DNA from: Eurosta solidaginis
Lineage: Eukaryota > Arthropoda > Insecta > Diptera > Tephritidae
NCBI RefSeq assembly: GCF_040869045.1
Contig: NC_090319.1
Span: forward strand, 385,531,601 to 385,595,600
DNA: 64,000 nucleotides
Direction of reading: 5' to 3'
In this document: positions 1 through 13,224 of the stretch, piece after piece
Layout: each line of letters starts with the position of its first letter
Numbering within the stretch: position 1 is the first letter of the stretch
Notes under the pieces: model-generated
Databases searched by the model: none
What the model was told of the DNA's origin: nothing
The model's input: only the letters and a program-made list of their open reading frames with translations
Position numbers and translations under genes: made by a program

Positions 1-1299
1 ACAAACGCAGTCGCCACATTCCTTACATCTTAAAATGACTCATGTAAGCACCTTTTTGTTGGCTAGTTGTCTTAAGTGCATACATATGTATGTACAACAA
101 TTTAAAACTAAATATATTCAATGTACTGTTGGGATGCCTGACATGGCTCACACAAAAATGTTACAGTAAATATGCTGCACAAATGCAAGTCCGAAGTAAA
201 GAAATTCACAGGTAATTTTTTCATAATCATCTACATACATAGAGAAGTATTTAGTTATATTAAGGAGGTCTAATATGAAGAAATGAAAAAAGCCAGAGGT
301 TTTTATTGATATTTCTTCTAAATTGGCATAAATACACCCAAATACTGCATAGCCATTTGTTATCTAAATGTTAACGGGTTGGTATCGAGTTGTCGATGTA
401 TGAGTTATCGGATCTCTCTTTTTTTTTACGTGTGGTCGGTTCGTTATCGGTTAATATTGAAATGTTATCGGTAACCCGTTGATAGACAGCTGATAAGAAA
501 CCAAAAACTAGCCGATGACTTAGGATCGCAAGCCAATAAAAAAACGATAGGTCGACAATAAATTTCCTTTTAATACTAAGCCGCCTATTAAACAATAGCC
601 AATGAAGATCAAGCGCTTAATATTAACGCATAGTTTTTAGGGCAGTATTCCTTTAAACATAATTTCCCAAACTTTTGACTTTATCACTTTCATGTTTCTA
701 GCGCTTATATATTTACTATGGACCTGGGTTTGGGCCCTTAGTTGTTGAACTATTACTTCAGCTTTAAATATTTTATTTTATTTTTTCTATAATTTGTAAG
801 TTCTTCCTAAGGTAGGTAATATATAAAGCGTGAATGCGAGCTTCGATCAAATCCGCTAGAAGCGAAAAACCCACCTTTCTTAATCTACCAAACTATCGAA
901 AAATCACGCGCCTAGAAATCTGCGTCGTCTTGTCTTAATTCTGAATATAGGAAAACAAAAAAATTATTCCACACCTCTTCATCCACATTCTGACAGCTTC
1001 TGGAGGTTGAGCTTGTTTGTACGCGACAATTTCAAAGCAAACGTTTAATAAAACAATTACTTGTTATAGCGACTGTATATACTTCCCTGGAAAAGTTTTT
1101 TGAGAAGGAAGCACACATGATCCAAGGCATTTGAAACCCTTAATTTATATTCTTGGTCCACAACAAGTTCTTTTTTTGGGCTTTTCTTCAGGAGTAATCC
1201 GAGGATGGTGGCGCGGAGCTGCATAAGTTTACTAGCTCTTTGAAGACAATGCAAGAAGGAGGAAGTCGGTTCGAATGATTGAACAGCAAATACTACCAT
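1..1299. other. No gene recognised
   Basis: AT-rich sequence. Short frames at 371-595 and 1057-1299 on the minus strand show no family motif. The latter may be further LINE debris continuous with 1300-1640. Confidence 0.5.
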
Positions 1300-1640
1300 T
1301 ACAACTCAGCTGCAATTTGCTTTTTTTTAACGTCCCATTCCTCCCTGGAAGGATAATTTACGTTTTGTACTGGGATATAACTGCCGCAACATAGTCCAAT
1401 CATAGTACTTCTGCCATGTCATTTTATTTATTACGTGGCCGTCGTTGACTGATTTCTTTTCCAGCCTAATTTGAGTCGAGAGTTATGCCAAGATATTTAG
1501 CTTCAGAGGAGATCTATTGCTGTGCCTTTCAGTCCCGGGAAATTGTAAGGACAGAGTTCTTCCATTAGCACCCTTGGCCTTTTCCTTCTTAATGTACAGA
1601 TAAAGGTACTCAGTGAAGATTTGAGAAGTGTCACTGATGG
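1300..1640 (-). pseudogene. I/jockey-type LINE scrap
   Basis: The minus strand has KAKGANGRTLSLQF and, in another frame, KYLGITLDS (about 1475-1500). The latter is the conserved block after the catalytic motif of I/R1-group reverse transcriptases. The rest is decayed. Confidence 0.5.
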
Positions 1641-1760
1641 TCCTTTTTCGGATATAGATCCGGTACGATCTGGCAACAAACGCCATTAAGAAACTACGTG
1701 AACATAGAAACAATCCATATAGCTTTAGTGGCCTCCGTTTTAACTTTATTGAAATATCAA
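1633..1760 (-). repeat. AAC-SINE scrap
   Basis: TCGGATATAGATCCGGTACG and GGCAACAAACGCCATTAAG match the middle of the 21838 copy. Confidence 0.4.
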
Positions 1761-1764
1761 TCAA

Positions 1765-3377
1765 CGTCGAAGAAATCAGCCAGTGTGTACTCTTTAAGTT
1801 TCCGAAATTTTTTCGAGATTTAAATTCAGAGATTTTCCGCTGAGAATTGCGCTCTGGTGTGCAAGTTTGCTAGGTTTTGTGGAAATGGCGTTACCACGGC
1901 CAGGCTTGCTAGGTTGAAATTAAACAAAACCCTTTTTTTTCTTAGGCCCACTTTCAGAACGTCAAGTTCTCTTTATGTCTCAGAGTTTGGTTCTAATGAG
2001 GGTTTAAGGTCATACATTTTTGACAAATTGTAAAATTAACTCCGAGTCCAAGAGATAATTGGCTGTTTTGCAAGTGGGCCTTATGGTCTATAATTTTACA
2101 GCGTAGATATTTATTTAACCATCCTTATGTAAGTATAGTAGGTATTATGTATTATTTTTATGTGAATGTTTCTATTTATCCTTATTTGGACTTTCTAGGC
2201 TTCTCGTTGTATACTTCCAACAAGAATTCAAGCACAAAAACATGACTAAGAACAACAAAAATGCAAACTAAAACGAATAGCAAGCACCGAAGTAATGCAA
2301 CTCAGCAGCAACCAAGTTGACGTGTAGGCGTTACTGCTCCTCAATTTACAGTAGCTTAAGTGAAGCTGGCCCAGCTGGTTGGTTTTTTAACTGCTTCTAT
2401 GGGATGTGGGCGTATTTATTGCCTAAAATTTTCGGCAACTCTATTAAAGCGTCAACGTGTACTACAATCATTTCCATCATTTTAGTGTTCTTTTCATTTG
2501 GCTCTACGCCAAAAGCTATGCTATGCTTCATTCCACCTCACATATACATAGAATTCTTACATTACTGCACAAAGATAATGTTGCCTCGCACACGCACACA
2601 AGCTCACAACTATATACGTTTTTCTTTACTCATGCATTTTACTGCTAACATTGCCGACATTTGTATCCTCTGCCATGTTGCATGCAGCTGCCGCCTTCAC
2701 TTCCTTCACATTTCAGTTAAGGAATTTTCTCCCTCTTGGCTCTTTTGAAATAAGCACATATGTACATAAGTAATGTGTACATATACATTCTTATTTATGT
2801 ATTGCAATTGCTTAGAAATATTTGTTCGCATGTTTATGAGTCTGGTGGTAATTTTAAATGCTGGCATAGAGGAGCAAAGCTTTTTGTTGTCGTTTTTGTT
2901 TGGCTTTGTTTTGTTGGTTTTCCAATTATTGGTTATCGTGTTGTTGAAAGTTACAATTTGGACTCTTTGCAGGTACAACATTGTGTCGGAGTATTCGAGC
3001 AAATGTTACAAATGCTTGTACATATGTCTATTACATTTCGGTTATTTGGATTTACTGTCCATTTTGACAATTTGCTAAAAATTTGTTATCATTACAAACG
3101 TTTTATTCAATCGTTAAAAGAAGTATTGTGTACGAAGGTAAGACGTTTGTTTATGCTTTGCCTTATACAGATATTTTAAAGTTTTCTTCTTTGACATTAT
3201 CTGGGATGTCAAATATGATCAAAACATAGATGGTTATATTTGTTTACTTTGGTCTTGTTTTGGTTAAGTTCAAATGGGAAAGAAAACAGTCAGCGAATTT
3301 AATTGCAACTACTCAGAGATCTGTACCTGATTAAGTTTTCAAGAAAATCTGTTTAACTTTTTCTTGAATATAATGGT
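1765..3377. other. No gene recognised
   Basis: Overlapping frames at 2317-3179 on both strands are hydrophobic or low complexity and match nothing known. Confidence 0.5.
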
Positions 3378-3440
3378 AACCGCCGTGGCGTGATGGCAGC
3401 AAGACCCGTCTGCCACACCGAATGTCCCGAACCATGATGT
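3378..3440 (+). repeat. SINE tRNA-head scrap
   Basis: GGTAACCGCCGTGGCGTGAT then CTGCCACACCGAATGTCCCG resembles the tRNA-like head of the SINE family. Confidence 0.45.
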
Positions 3441-3939
3441 AATAAAGGCAAAGTGGTATATGTAGTGACAGCTCATTTTTAAAACTGCCATACAATACGA
3501 ATGATGAGACACAGGGGAAGAACAGAAGAGGGTGTTTTGTGAAATAGTATTAAATATGGTACTTTTTTGAATCAAAGCACTAAGTGCAGTTTTTTATATT
3601 TTTCATTAAAATATTAATACAAGTTTATGACAGGCTCTCCGAATATACTTCAAGTTCGCCATACTACAAATGAATTCAAGAACACCAGGTATAATATCCA
3701 TTTGAAGAAATGATAGAGATATAACTCTAAACTACATCTGCTAGGGCTTATAAGTTCTCGCTTAGAAACTTTTAATAGCAAAACCAGAGATGCGTCGCTT
3801 ATATTTTGTTCCGAAGGGAAAAATCGTATATAAAAAGAAAAGCTAAAATGTGTGTTAGTTGGCCGTCGGTGTTTGAAGAGATGCGTCGGTCGATTTTGTC
3901 CAGACTTTCATATAATTTGCGTATACCTCACGCGGTGGT

Positions 3940-5404
3940 TATGATCTGGGCGAAAAAGGAAATTCATTTAGCCACGTCCGTCCATATGTCCGGAAACACG
4001 ATAACTTGAGTAAATTTTGAAAAAGTACGATAATTCATTATCAAAGATGGTTAAAGCGATCATGCTTCGTAAGTGGGTTGACCTTATGACGCAGAATAGA
4101 AAAATTAGTAAAATTTTGGACAATGGGCGTGGCACCGCCCACTTTTAAAAAAAGGTAATTTAAAGGTTTTGCAAGCTGTAATTTAGCAGTCGTTAAAGAT
4201 ATTATGATGAAATTCGCCAGTAACGTTACTCATATTACTATTTGTGTGCTAAATAAAAATTAGCAAAATCGGATTACGAACACGCCCACTTAAAAAAAAA
4301 AAGTTTGTTTAAAGCAAAATTTTAAAAAAAATTTAATATCTTTACATTATATAAGTAAGTTATGTCAAAATTCAACTGCAGTAATTATATGGTGCAACAA
4401 AATACAAAAATAAAAGAAAATTTCAAAATGCGTGGCTTCGCCCTTTTTAATTTAGTTTTTCTAAAATACTTTTAACGCCATAAGTGGAACAGGCATAGCT
4501 TCTGTGCCGTTAACCTCTTGTCCTTGACATGATAACTTGAGCAAAAATCGACATATCTTTACTAAACTTCGTTCACCTACTTATCTGAAGTCACTTTATC
4601 TTTTACCAATTGGTATAAAAAACGGCCGAAATCCGACTATGACCACGTCCACTTTTTCTATACCGAAAATTACGAAAAATGAAAAAAATGCCATAACTCT
4701 ATACCAAATACGAAAAAACGGATGAAACATGGTGATTGGATCGGCTTTTTGATGCAAAATACAACTTTAGAAAAAACTTTGTAAAATGGGTGTGATACCT
4801 ACCAAATTAAGTAGAAGAAAATGAAAAACTTCTGCAGGGCGAAATCAAAAGCCCTTGGAATCATGGCAGGAATACTGATCGTGGTTTTACATATATAAAT
4901 AAATTAGCGGTACCCGACAGAAGATGTTCTGGGTCATCCTGGCCCACATTTTGATCGATATCTTGAAAACGCCTTCACACATACAACTAAGGGCCACTCC
5001 CTTTTAAAACCCTCATTAATACCTTTAATTTGATACCCATATCGTACAAGCACATTATAGAGTCAGCCACCTTTATGGCGATATCTCGAAAAGGCGTCCA
5101 CCTATGGAACTCAGGCCCACTTCCTTTTAAAATACTCATTAGCACCTTTCATTTGATACCCATATCGTACAAACGCATTCCAGGGTTACCCTAGGTTCAT
5201 TTTCCTACATGGTGATTCTTCCTTATTTGACAAAGGATGAAGGAAAATCGTTCCAAAAACGTCACCCATGGTCTACAATTTGGTCGATATTTGCCAAGCG
5301 TATGTGATATATAATTTAAAACCATCTACGAAACCAACGCAGCTAAGCTCTCAGCTGAGTATGTAATGTTCGGTTACACCCGAACTTAGCCTTCCTTACT
5401 TGTT
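3940..5404 (+). mobile_element. Helentron/DINE-1-like copy, 5' truncated
   Basis: This copy is inverted relative to most others. It ends TTCGGTTACACCCGAAC, CTTCCTTACTTGTT at 5404 and has two minisatellite units at about 4970-5200. The left side begins near the inverted equivalent of the GGAC microsatellite (CCGTCCATATGTCCGG near 3977); the outer terminal block is not recognisable. Confidence 0.65.
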
Positions 5405-5734
5405 ATTATTAAATTTTTCTATAAGGTATGAAAGTGAAATAAAAAAAATTATACAAAAAGTTCTTAGCATGAAGAATATTTAGGTTTTCCACATAGCGTT
5501 CCTAGTAGGCTCTCTGGTTTTTTGGGAGAAACCATTTTTAAACGCATAACTCGATAATCGGACTGACAGGAAAATTCTAAAAAAAATCCCGAAATCAATG
5601 TCAAACGGTCCCAAAAAGTCTCGGAGGTTGGATTTGGGTTGAACTTGCCGGCTAATAAAGATTTCACATAGACTGAATGTGACCATTGTATGACCATAAT
5701 TTGCTTGACAAAAAAAGCGGAAGAATCCCAATTA

Positions 5735-6170
5735 AATACCTGGACTTATGTTATAGAGTAACTCTGTCCTCTTGGTAAATACTAGAAGTTTTCTGGGACC
5801 TAGCTTAATTGCTACCACGATGATACCTACCATGATCTTAGAAATATTGCAACCCCGCGCTTTTGTCCACGCCTTTCCTGCTTGATGGATCATATGCAAC
5901 TCTTGTCTCCCTTTGATTTCTCCCAAATGGATGGGATTATTGCACCCTGCTTTGCCAACTCATCGGTTTTTTCGTTAACTTCTTTCACTTTATTACCGGG
6001 AACCCAGTATAGATGTATGGTCTGGCCTGAGTGAAGTTATTCCGATGCTTTCCATAACACTTTTTGATGAAGTGCAGTGTGAGATTAATGCCTTAACCGC
6101 CACCAGACTATCAATGTATGTATATTGACGCGGCTGCAGCTAAGGACGCTTCCTCTTGGGCTTCTGCGGC
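5735..6170 (-). pseudogene. I-type LINE scrap, same family as 61473
   Basis: The minus strand reads IHLYWVPGNKVKEVNEKTD and ELAKQGAI, the late RNase H motif, then jumps over the Cys-knuckle region to the same 3' tail as the 61473 copy. About 240 bases are missing by comparison. Confidence 0.65.
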
Positions 6171-6419
6171 TTTTTTCAAAAAATTCTCAGAAACAATGTA
6201 GAAATCTTTTTCAAAAGACTCCGAAGAAGTTCCCGGAAATAGTCTCTTAAATGTTCCTTAATATTGGGAATCAGAAAGCGATCCCGAAGAAGTTCCAGAA
6301 ATTATCGGGAAGGAAAATCAAATTGATACTGAAACATTGTTGAAATTGTGCTGATCTTGGAACGATAAAAACAATTTAGAGATCATCTAGGAATAGTTCC
6401 GCTTGGTCTCAAGAACGAT

Positions 6420-7757
6420 CAGAGACTGACATACCAAAATCAAGTTCATTTATATCAGTCGTTGCGCCCCTCACACAATTATATTTGTAGTAATGACTAT
6501 AACAGACAACTGAACCTTAGAGCACAAGCGGTTTAAACACCTTCCTAAAATATACTACCCCGATTGCATTTGCCACAAACATAACAGAAGCAAGTGATTC
6601 CATAAGTTTAATATACAAGTCATACCTACCCAAAGTCATCTCAGGTGGCCATCGCTTGAAAGTTCTGTGGGTTTATAAACTTATAAACTCGTACACTGCA
6701 CATTTTATTTCTTACAAATAAGCATTTCCCTGCTTTATTGCATCGCTAATTTCTTGTTCGCTGTTCGTGCATGGAATCACTTCAAAATCCTCAGGACATT
6801 GGATCAACATTAACGTCTACGCTAAACGAGTTCGTAGTGAACGCAAACTTGAAAATGATAAAGCGATATTTTCTCTTCATTCGTTGCTCATTTCGTGAGT
6901 ATTCGAAACGAATATAGTGCCATGAGGAGAAATAACTTACACTGCCCCACATTTTACCACATTTAAAATATGCAACCCACAATTCGTTTCTCCGCTCATC
7001 ATACATTTACCAAAAAGTCGGATGGTGTGGATATAGCGGTTGAATTTTGTGAATATTGCTTGAAACCAACCAACCGAATGCCAACTGGTACTTCCATTCA
7101 GCTCTCGCTGGGCGCATTGAGTGAAGCAATAACAAGCCAATTGCATTTGCAGCGGCACCATAAATCAACAAACGCACATTCAAGTGCACTTGAGTGATTT
7201 GCTTCACTTCGTGGTGTTGGCGATGGCATACAACGCAATCCGGCACTCCGCATCTGCGTTTCCACGAAGGAATATGACGAGTGAATTGACGGCAATCACA
7301 ACAGTTCAAATGGTGTGGAAATGACAACAAAGCTTAAGTTTACAAGCAAAAGCTTTAACTTTAAATTATCTGGGGATTGCTTAAGCAAACTCGAAAATTG
7401 TGTTTACTTTAATATTTGTTTTTATCTGATAATATTGTGTTTCTGGTTTCACTTCTTGTTTAAGAAATAAGAAATTGAGAAAATCCTTTTATTGATGACG
7501 CATTTGCTAATGAGTTGTAACGACGCATCACACTATTTAAAAAATCCTCTCTCCTTAATTTTTGCAGCATTTCAAATTTACTGTTTTATTTATGTTTATT
7601 ACTGTTTTGTTCTCAATAAATTAGATATCTATTAAAAAAAGCTGAAATTGTTTTTGATAAGTACAATTTTGATAAGAAGTAGACGAAGATTATTGCGGGT
7701 TTTTGTTGTCATATCATCAGTTTCTATTATCGCTATTACCGTAAAATTGCAAAACAA
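6420..7757. other. No gene recognised
   Basis: Frames on both strands at 6937-7330 overlap each other and lack family motifs. The sequence is slightly more GC-rich than its surroundings. Confidence 0.45.
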
Positions 7758-10604
7758 AACAAGTAAGGAAGGCTAAGTTCGGGTGTAACCGAGCATTACA
7801 TACTCAGCTGAGAGCTTTGGAGACAAAATAAGGGAAAATCACCATGTAGGAAAATGAACCTAGGGTAACCCTGGAATGTGTTTGTATGACGTGGGTATCA
7901 AATGGAAAGTATTAAAGAGTGTTTTAAAAGGGAGTGGGAAATATTTCATTAGGTGGACGCCTTTTCGAGATATCGCCATAAAGGTGGCCCAGGGGTGACT
8001 CTAGAATTTGTTTGTACGATATAGGTATCAAATGAAAGGTGTTAATGAGTATTTTAAAAGTGATTGGGCCTTAGTTCTATACGTGGACGCCTTTTCGAGA
8101 TATCGCAATAAAGGTGGACCCAGGGTGACTCTAGAATTTGTTTGTACGATATAGGTATCAAATGAAAGGTGTTAATGAGTATTTTAAAAGGGAGTGGGCC
8201 TTAGTTCTATAGGTGGTCGCCTTTTCGAGATATCGACATAAAGGTGGACCAGGGCTAACTCTAGAATGCATTTGTAGGTTATGGGTATCAAATGAAAGGT
8301 GTTAATAAGTATTTTAAAAGGGAGTTGGCCTTAGTTCTATACGTGGACGCCTATTCGAGATATCGCAATAAAGGTGGACCAAGGGTGACTCCAGAATTTG
8401 TTTGTACGATATGGGTATCAAATGAAAGGTGTTAATGAGTATTTTAAAAGGGAGTGGGCCTTAGTTCTATAGGTGGTCGCCTTTTCGAGATATCGCCATA
8501 AAGGTGGACCAGGAGTGACTCTAGAATGCGTTTGTACGATATGGGTATCAAATGAAAGGTGTTTATGAGTATTTTAAAAGGGAGTGGGCCTTAGTTCTAT
8601 AGGTGGTGGCCTTTTGGAGATATCGCCATAAAGGTGGACCAGGAGTGACTCTAGAATGCGTTTGTACGATATGGGTATCAAATGAAAGGTGTTTATGAGT
8701 ATTTTAAAAGGGAGTGGGCCTTAGTTCTATAGGTGGTGGCCTTTTGGAGATATCGCCATAAAGGTGAACCAGGAGTGACTCTAGAATTTGTTTGTACGAT
8801 ATGGGTTTCAAATGAAAGGTGTTAATGAGTATTTGAAAAGGGAGTGGGCCTTAGATCTATAGGTGGTCGCCTTTTCGAGATATCGCCAAAAAGGTGGACC
8901 AAGGGTGACTCTAGAATTTGTTTGTACGATATGGGTATCAAATGAAAGGTGTTAATGAGTATTTTAAAAGGGAGTGGGCCTTAGTTCTATAGGTGGTGGC
9001 CTTTTGGAGATATCGCCATAAAGGTGGACCAGGAGTGACTCTAGAATGCGTTTGTACGATATGGGTATCAAATGAAAGGTGTTTATGAGTATTTTATAAG
9101 GGAGTGGGCCTTAGTTCTATAGGTGGCCACCTTTTCGAGATATCGCCATAAAGGTGGGCCAGGGGTGACTCTATAACGTGTTTATACGATATGGGTATCA
9201 AATTAAAGGGACTAGTAATGGTTTTAAGAGGGAGTAACCCTTAATGGTGTATATGTGAAGGCGTTTTTGAGATATCGACCAAAATGTGGACCAGGGTGAC
9301 CCAGAACATCATGTCGGGAACCGCTAATTTATTTATATATATAATACCATTATACCGTTCCTGCCAAGATTCTAAGGGCTTTTGATTTCGCCCTACAGAA
9401 CTTTTTCATTTTCTTCTACTTAATAGGGTAGGTCTGTTTTACAAAGTTTTTTCCAAAGTTATGTTTTTTGTCAATAAACCAATCCAATTACCATGTTTCA
9501 TCCTTTTTTTCATATTTGGTATATAATTGTGGCATTTTTTTAATTGTTTGTAATTTTCGATATCGAAAAAGTGGGCGTGGTCATAGTCGGATTTCAACCA
9601 TTTTTTATACCAATACAAAGTTAGTTCAGATAAGTACGTGAACTGAGTTTAGTAAAGATATATCGATTTTTGCTCAAGTTATCATGTTAACAGCCGAGCG
9701 GAAGTACAGACGGTCGACTGTGTATAAAAACTGGGCGTGGCTTCAACCAATTTTGCCGTTTTTTACAGAAAACAGTTATCGTCATAGAATCTATGCCCCC
9801 ACCAAATTTCACAAGGATTGGTTAATTTTTGTTCGACTTATGGTATTAAAGGTATTCTAGACAAATTAAATGAAAAAGCGCGGAGCCACGCCCATTTTGA
9901 AATTTTCTTTTATTTTTTGTATTTTGTTACACTATGTCATTACTGGAGTTGAATGTTGACATAATTTACTTATATGCTGTAAAAATATTAAATTTTTTGT
10001 TAAAATTTGAAAAAAAAAAAATAAGAAAGTGGTCGTGTTCGTAATCCGATTTGCTCATTTTTATTCAGCGCACATATAGTAATAGGAGTAATGTTCCTGC
10101 TAAATTTCATTATGATGTCTTCAACGACTGCCAAATTACAGCTTGCAAAATTTTAAATTACCTTCTTTTAAAAGTGGGAGGTGCCACGCCCATTGTCCAA
10201 AATTTTACTAATTTTCTATTCTGCGTCATAAGGTCAAACTACCTACCAAGTTACATTGCTTTAGCCGTGTTTGGTGATGAATTATCGCACTTTTTCGGTT
10301 TTTCGAAATTTTCGATATCGAAAAAGTGAGCGTGGTTGTGATCCGATTTCGTTCGCTTTAAATAGCGATCTGAGATGAGTGCTCAGGAAACTACGTACCA
10401 AATTTCATCAAGATACCTCAAAATTTACTCAAGTTATCGTGTTTACGGACGGACGGACATGGCTAAATGAATTTCTTTTTTCGCCCAGATCATTTTGATA
10501 TATAGAAGTCTATATCTATCTCGATTAATTTATGCCGTTAGGAATTACCGTTATGCGAACAAAATTAATATACTCTGTGAGCTCTGCTCAGTTGAGTATA
10601 AAAA
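7758..10604 (-). mobile_element. Helentron/DINE-1-like non-autonomous element, largest copy (about 2.85 kb)
   Basis: It begins AACAAGTAAGGAAGGCTAAG and is followed by the imperfect hairpin TTCGGGTGTAACCGA, then ACTCAGCTGAGAGC. It ends GCTCAGTTGAGTATAAAA, an inverted copy of that subterminal block. Internal features are the 130-bp minisatellite array, several GTGGGCGTGGT blocks, TTCGATATCGAA palindromes and a GGAC/GTCC microsatellite near 10450-10465. This order (subterminal inverted repeats, GTCY-type microsatellite, hairpin near one end) is known for DINE-1/Helentron-like elements. Orientation is set by taking the hairpin side as the 3' end. No Rep/helicase coding is seen. The 10051-10329 open frame recurs in other copies as a shared relic and is not called a gene. 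Confidence 0.7.
7880..9260. repeat. 130-bp minisatellite, about 11 units
   Basis: The landmark GGTATCA recurs every 130 bases (ends at 7900, 8030, 8160, 8290, 8420, 8550, 8680, 8810, 8940, 9070, 9200). Units contain AATGAAAGGTGTTAATGAG, TTTTCGAGATATCGCCATAA and GGTGACTCTAGAAT. Neighbouring units around 8420-8810 share private variants such as GGTGGTGGCCTTTTGGAG, which points to recent block duplication. Confidence 0.95.
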
Positions 10605-10689
10605 TTATTATAATTAGGTTCGTTTATTAAATTTGAATATAGGGTGTTTAGACTTAAGTCTATCCTCCTGCAGTTCTTACATGTAACAC

Positions 10690-11035
10690 TAACCATCAAC
10701 AATACAACCACTTTTAATACTACCACTAACTTTTCCACTACCACTACCAATACCACTATCACTAACACTACGACTAACACTACCAATGGCCGACGACCAT
10801 TACTACCACTACAACTAACACTACAACTGCCAATACCACTATCACTATCACTATCACTAACGCTACCACTACCAATACCACTATCACACCCATACTACTA
10901 CCACTATCACTGAGAGTACGAGTAACACCACCAATAGCCTATGACCATTACTACCACTACTACTAACACTACAACTGCCAATACCACTAACACTACCACT
11001 ACCGCTACCAATACCACTAACACTACTTCTACCAT
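10690..11035. repeat. Degenerate hexamer satellite (TACCAC / TAACAC)n
   Basis: Phase-locked ACTACCACTAACACT-type units vary at two or three positions. The frames across it (runs of Thr or Val) are simple-sequence artefacts. It begins about 90 bases after the Helentron end. Confidence 0.9.
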
Positions 11036-11337
11036 TTCATTTAAGCGTAATTTGATAGAAATTAATTAATGTAGTCAGTATAACCCAGCCATTGATTTCT
11101 CGTAGTGTATATTCTTAAGAGGCTTATTATTTTAATCCCCGTTACACGCCCCACCTTCAAAAAATTTCACGTTCACATTACAATGACGAATAATTTATAA
11201 AAACAGTGAGGTTTATCATAACTCAGTGAAGTGAGTGAATACTTTTTTAAACGAATTTTTTGTTTTCATAAGATACAGAACTCGTTTCGCCGCATTAGGG
11301 TATGCATAAATTGGCCCTAAATTTTAAACCTCCCACC

Positions 11338-11645
11338 CGTCGGCCGCTGTGGTGTGATGATATCGAGCTCCGCCCTGGCAAGGCAATATCGAAGTTTTAG
11401 AAACAAGTTTTTTCAAGTAGATGTCAATTTTTATAAGCGGGGTCGCCCCTCGGCAGTGTTTTGCAAGCGCTTCGAGTGTATTTCTGCCATGAAAAGCTCT
11501 CAGTGAAAACTCATCTGTCTTGCAGATGCCGCTTGGTATCGGCATAAAACATGTAGTTCCCGTCACGTCAATTTGTAGGAAAAACGCAAATTGAAAGGAA
11601 GCTCGGCTTAAAATCACTTCGGAGGTTATCGCGCCCTACACTTAT
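11338..11645 (+). mobile_element. tRNA-derived SINE with B-box deletion
   Basis: Same family as 46022. The head CTGTGGTGTGATGATATCGA jumps straight to GGCAAGGCAATATCGAAG, so the B-box is lost. The end is GTTATCGCGCCCTACA. Confidence 0.75.
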
Positions 11646-12149
11646 TTTTATGTATGTATTACTGTTGACAACATACTTGAACTGCCTTTCTCCTTCACTT
11701 AAATATACTTATTCTTTTTAACTGTCCTTATCAAAAATATCTTTCTTCACATCTTTTCACTTAAATTTTTGCACACAAAAAATTTACAAATTATAGCCAG
11801 CAAATGAAGAGAAATTATTTGAGCTCAAAAACATATTTAAAAAAAAAACATTAAATTACACTAGCCAAGGGAGTGCTTTATGTTCCTACTAAACTTAAAT
11901 CCTTAAAGTATTAAACCGAATTTAGGAAATATGAAACGGAAAATATAACCTACCTTACAACTTCCATTAGCCAAAAGCTGACCGTTATGCTCTTACGCGC
12001 ACCAAAATTCCCCTTCCCACCATTTTTTCATTTCTAAGCGCATTTGACTCCATCAATCACGCATTTTGTACCCAAAAAACAGCAGCGTCAGCTAAGTTCG
12101 TATAATTCCAGTGAGGGAGCTGTTGAACTGACAACACTGACAGCACCAA

Positions 12150-12276
12150 AATGGCAAAACAATGGATAAACGTAAACAGGGAAACAGGGACACAACCAAC
12201 TTTGACAAGAAAACGCTACACAAGTGACGATGGTAGTGAGTGTGACAGCGACACGGCAGTGAACACAGAGGCGTGT
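12150..12276 (+). other. Candidate first coding exon with consensus donor
   Basis: ATG at 12150 in AAAATGG context opens MAKQWINVNRETGTQPTLT and RKRYTSDDGSECDSD, and meets a GTAAGT donor after about 127 bases (GTGTAAGTTT at 12274). Without splicing the frame stops within about 20 more codons. The acidic, charged residues do not match a family I know. It could be the start of a host gene whose other exons lie elsewhere, or ORF1 of a LINE. No downstream exon was found in the window. Confidence 0.25.
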
Positions 12277-13224
12277 AAGTTTTGTTATTTACTATTTTGT
12301 TTGTTTACAAATGCCGCTAATTGTATGTAATCTATCTTTTCAAACGTTGCAAATGTTGTTCCTTCATCTTTTTCCATTGCAAGATTTTCAGTGTTTTTTT
12401 TTTTTGTAGTAGGGTTCCCTTAAACTAGTATTCTTTGGTTTATTCCATCACTTTTTTGACCACTGCGGCACGTTGTATGAAATTTTAGCTGACATTCGCA
12501 TGGCGTGTTAAATAACGCAGGCACAAAATTGTAAACTTTAGTAAGCGGAATATTTTCTTCGCTAAGATCTATGTCAAAAAGGAATAAAAATCGAGGTAAA
12601 ATTTTTCCAGTACAGATTTAAAGTTAAAATCCGGGATTTACGTGGTATTCTAAATATCTGTCGCTTAACTGCAAATTGACTTATAATGCAGATCAACATT
12701 TTTAAACTGTATTATTTTTCAGCTAAGTAAGGCACTGAAACTTTCACTTCTCTGTTTTAAACTCTAATTTGGGAATAATTGAAACAATTTTTCGCATACG
12801 TGGGGTACCTCAATGACATTCATGCACTTACCATTTCCGCTTTTATACCACAAAAAAGTTCTAGTCTACGATTTGACCCAACCACGACCCTCGATGAGCG
12901 AAATGAACTTTGTATGAAATTAAGCTTGTAGAAAAAGGTTTTGCGATTGGATTGCCTGAAAATATCTTGGAAAAGATATTTTTTACGAAAGCTTTCAAAA
13001 ACGAATTTTTCCTTACAAATTTCGCACTGATTTTTTAATGAATAAAAATAATTGTTGGATCTGGTAACGCGACACATGTATTCATATGATTTTTGACGCG
13101 CTGATTCCGAATCCGCTACCATAATTAACCTAAAGTTTAGTAGCTAATTGAGAAATACAGTTTTTTTTTTTAAATTTGACAAACCAGCCCCTATTTTGGT
13201 TTAAATTCTTTGACTTCGCTTTAA

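Noticed and set aside
2317..3179. Overlapping frames of 98-143 codons on both strands
   Set aside because: Hydrophobic low-complexity translations with no motif, no splice context and no conserved blocks.
7880..9260. CRISPR-like regular repeats
   Set aside because: Units are contiguous 130-bp tandem repeats without spacers in a eukaryotic genome.
10051..10329. An open frame recurring at 10051, 48000-48453 and 59981 with similar translation
   Set aside because: It lies in the same block of three copies of one non-autonomous repeat, contains no domain, and its start varies. Similarity follows from repeat homology, not from coding constraint.
10565..10913. Val-rich and Thr-rich frames
   Set aside because: Translations of the hexamer satellite.
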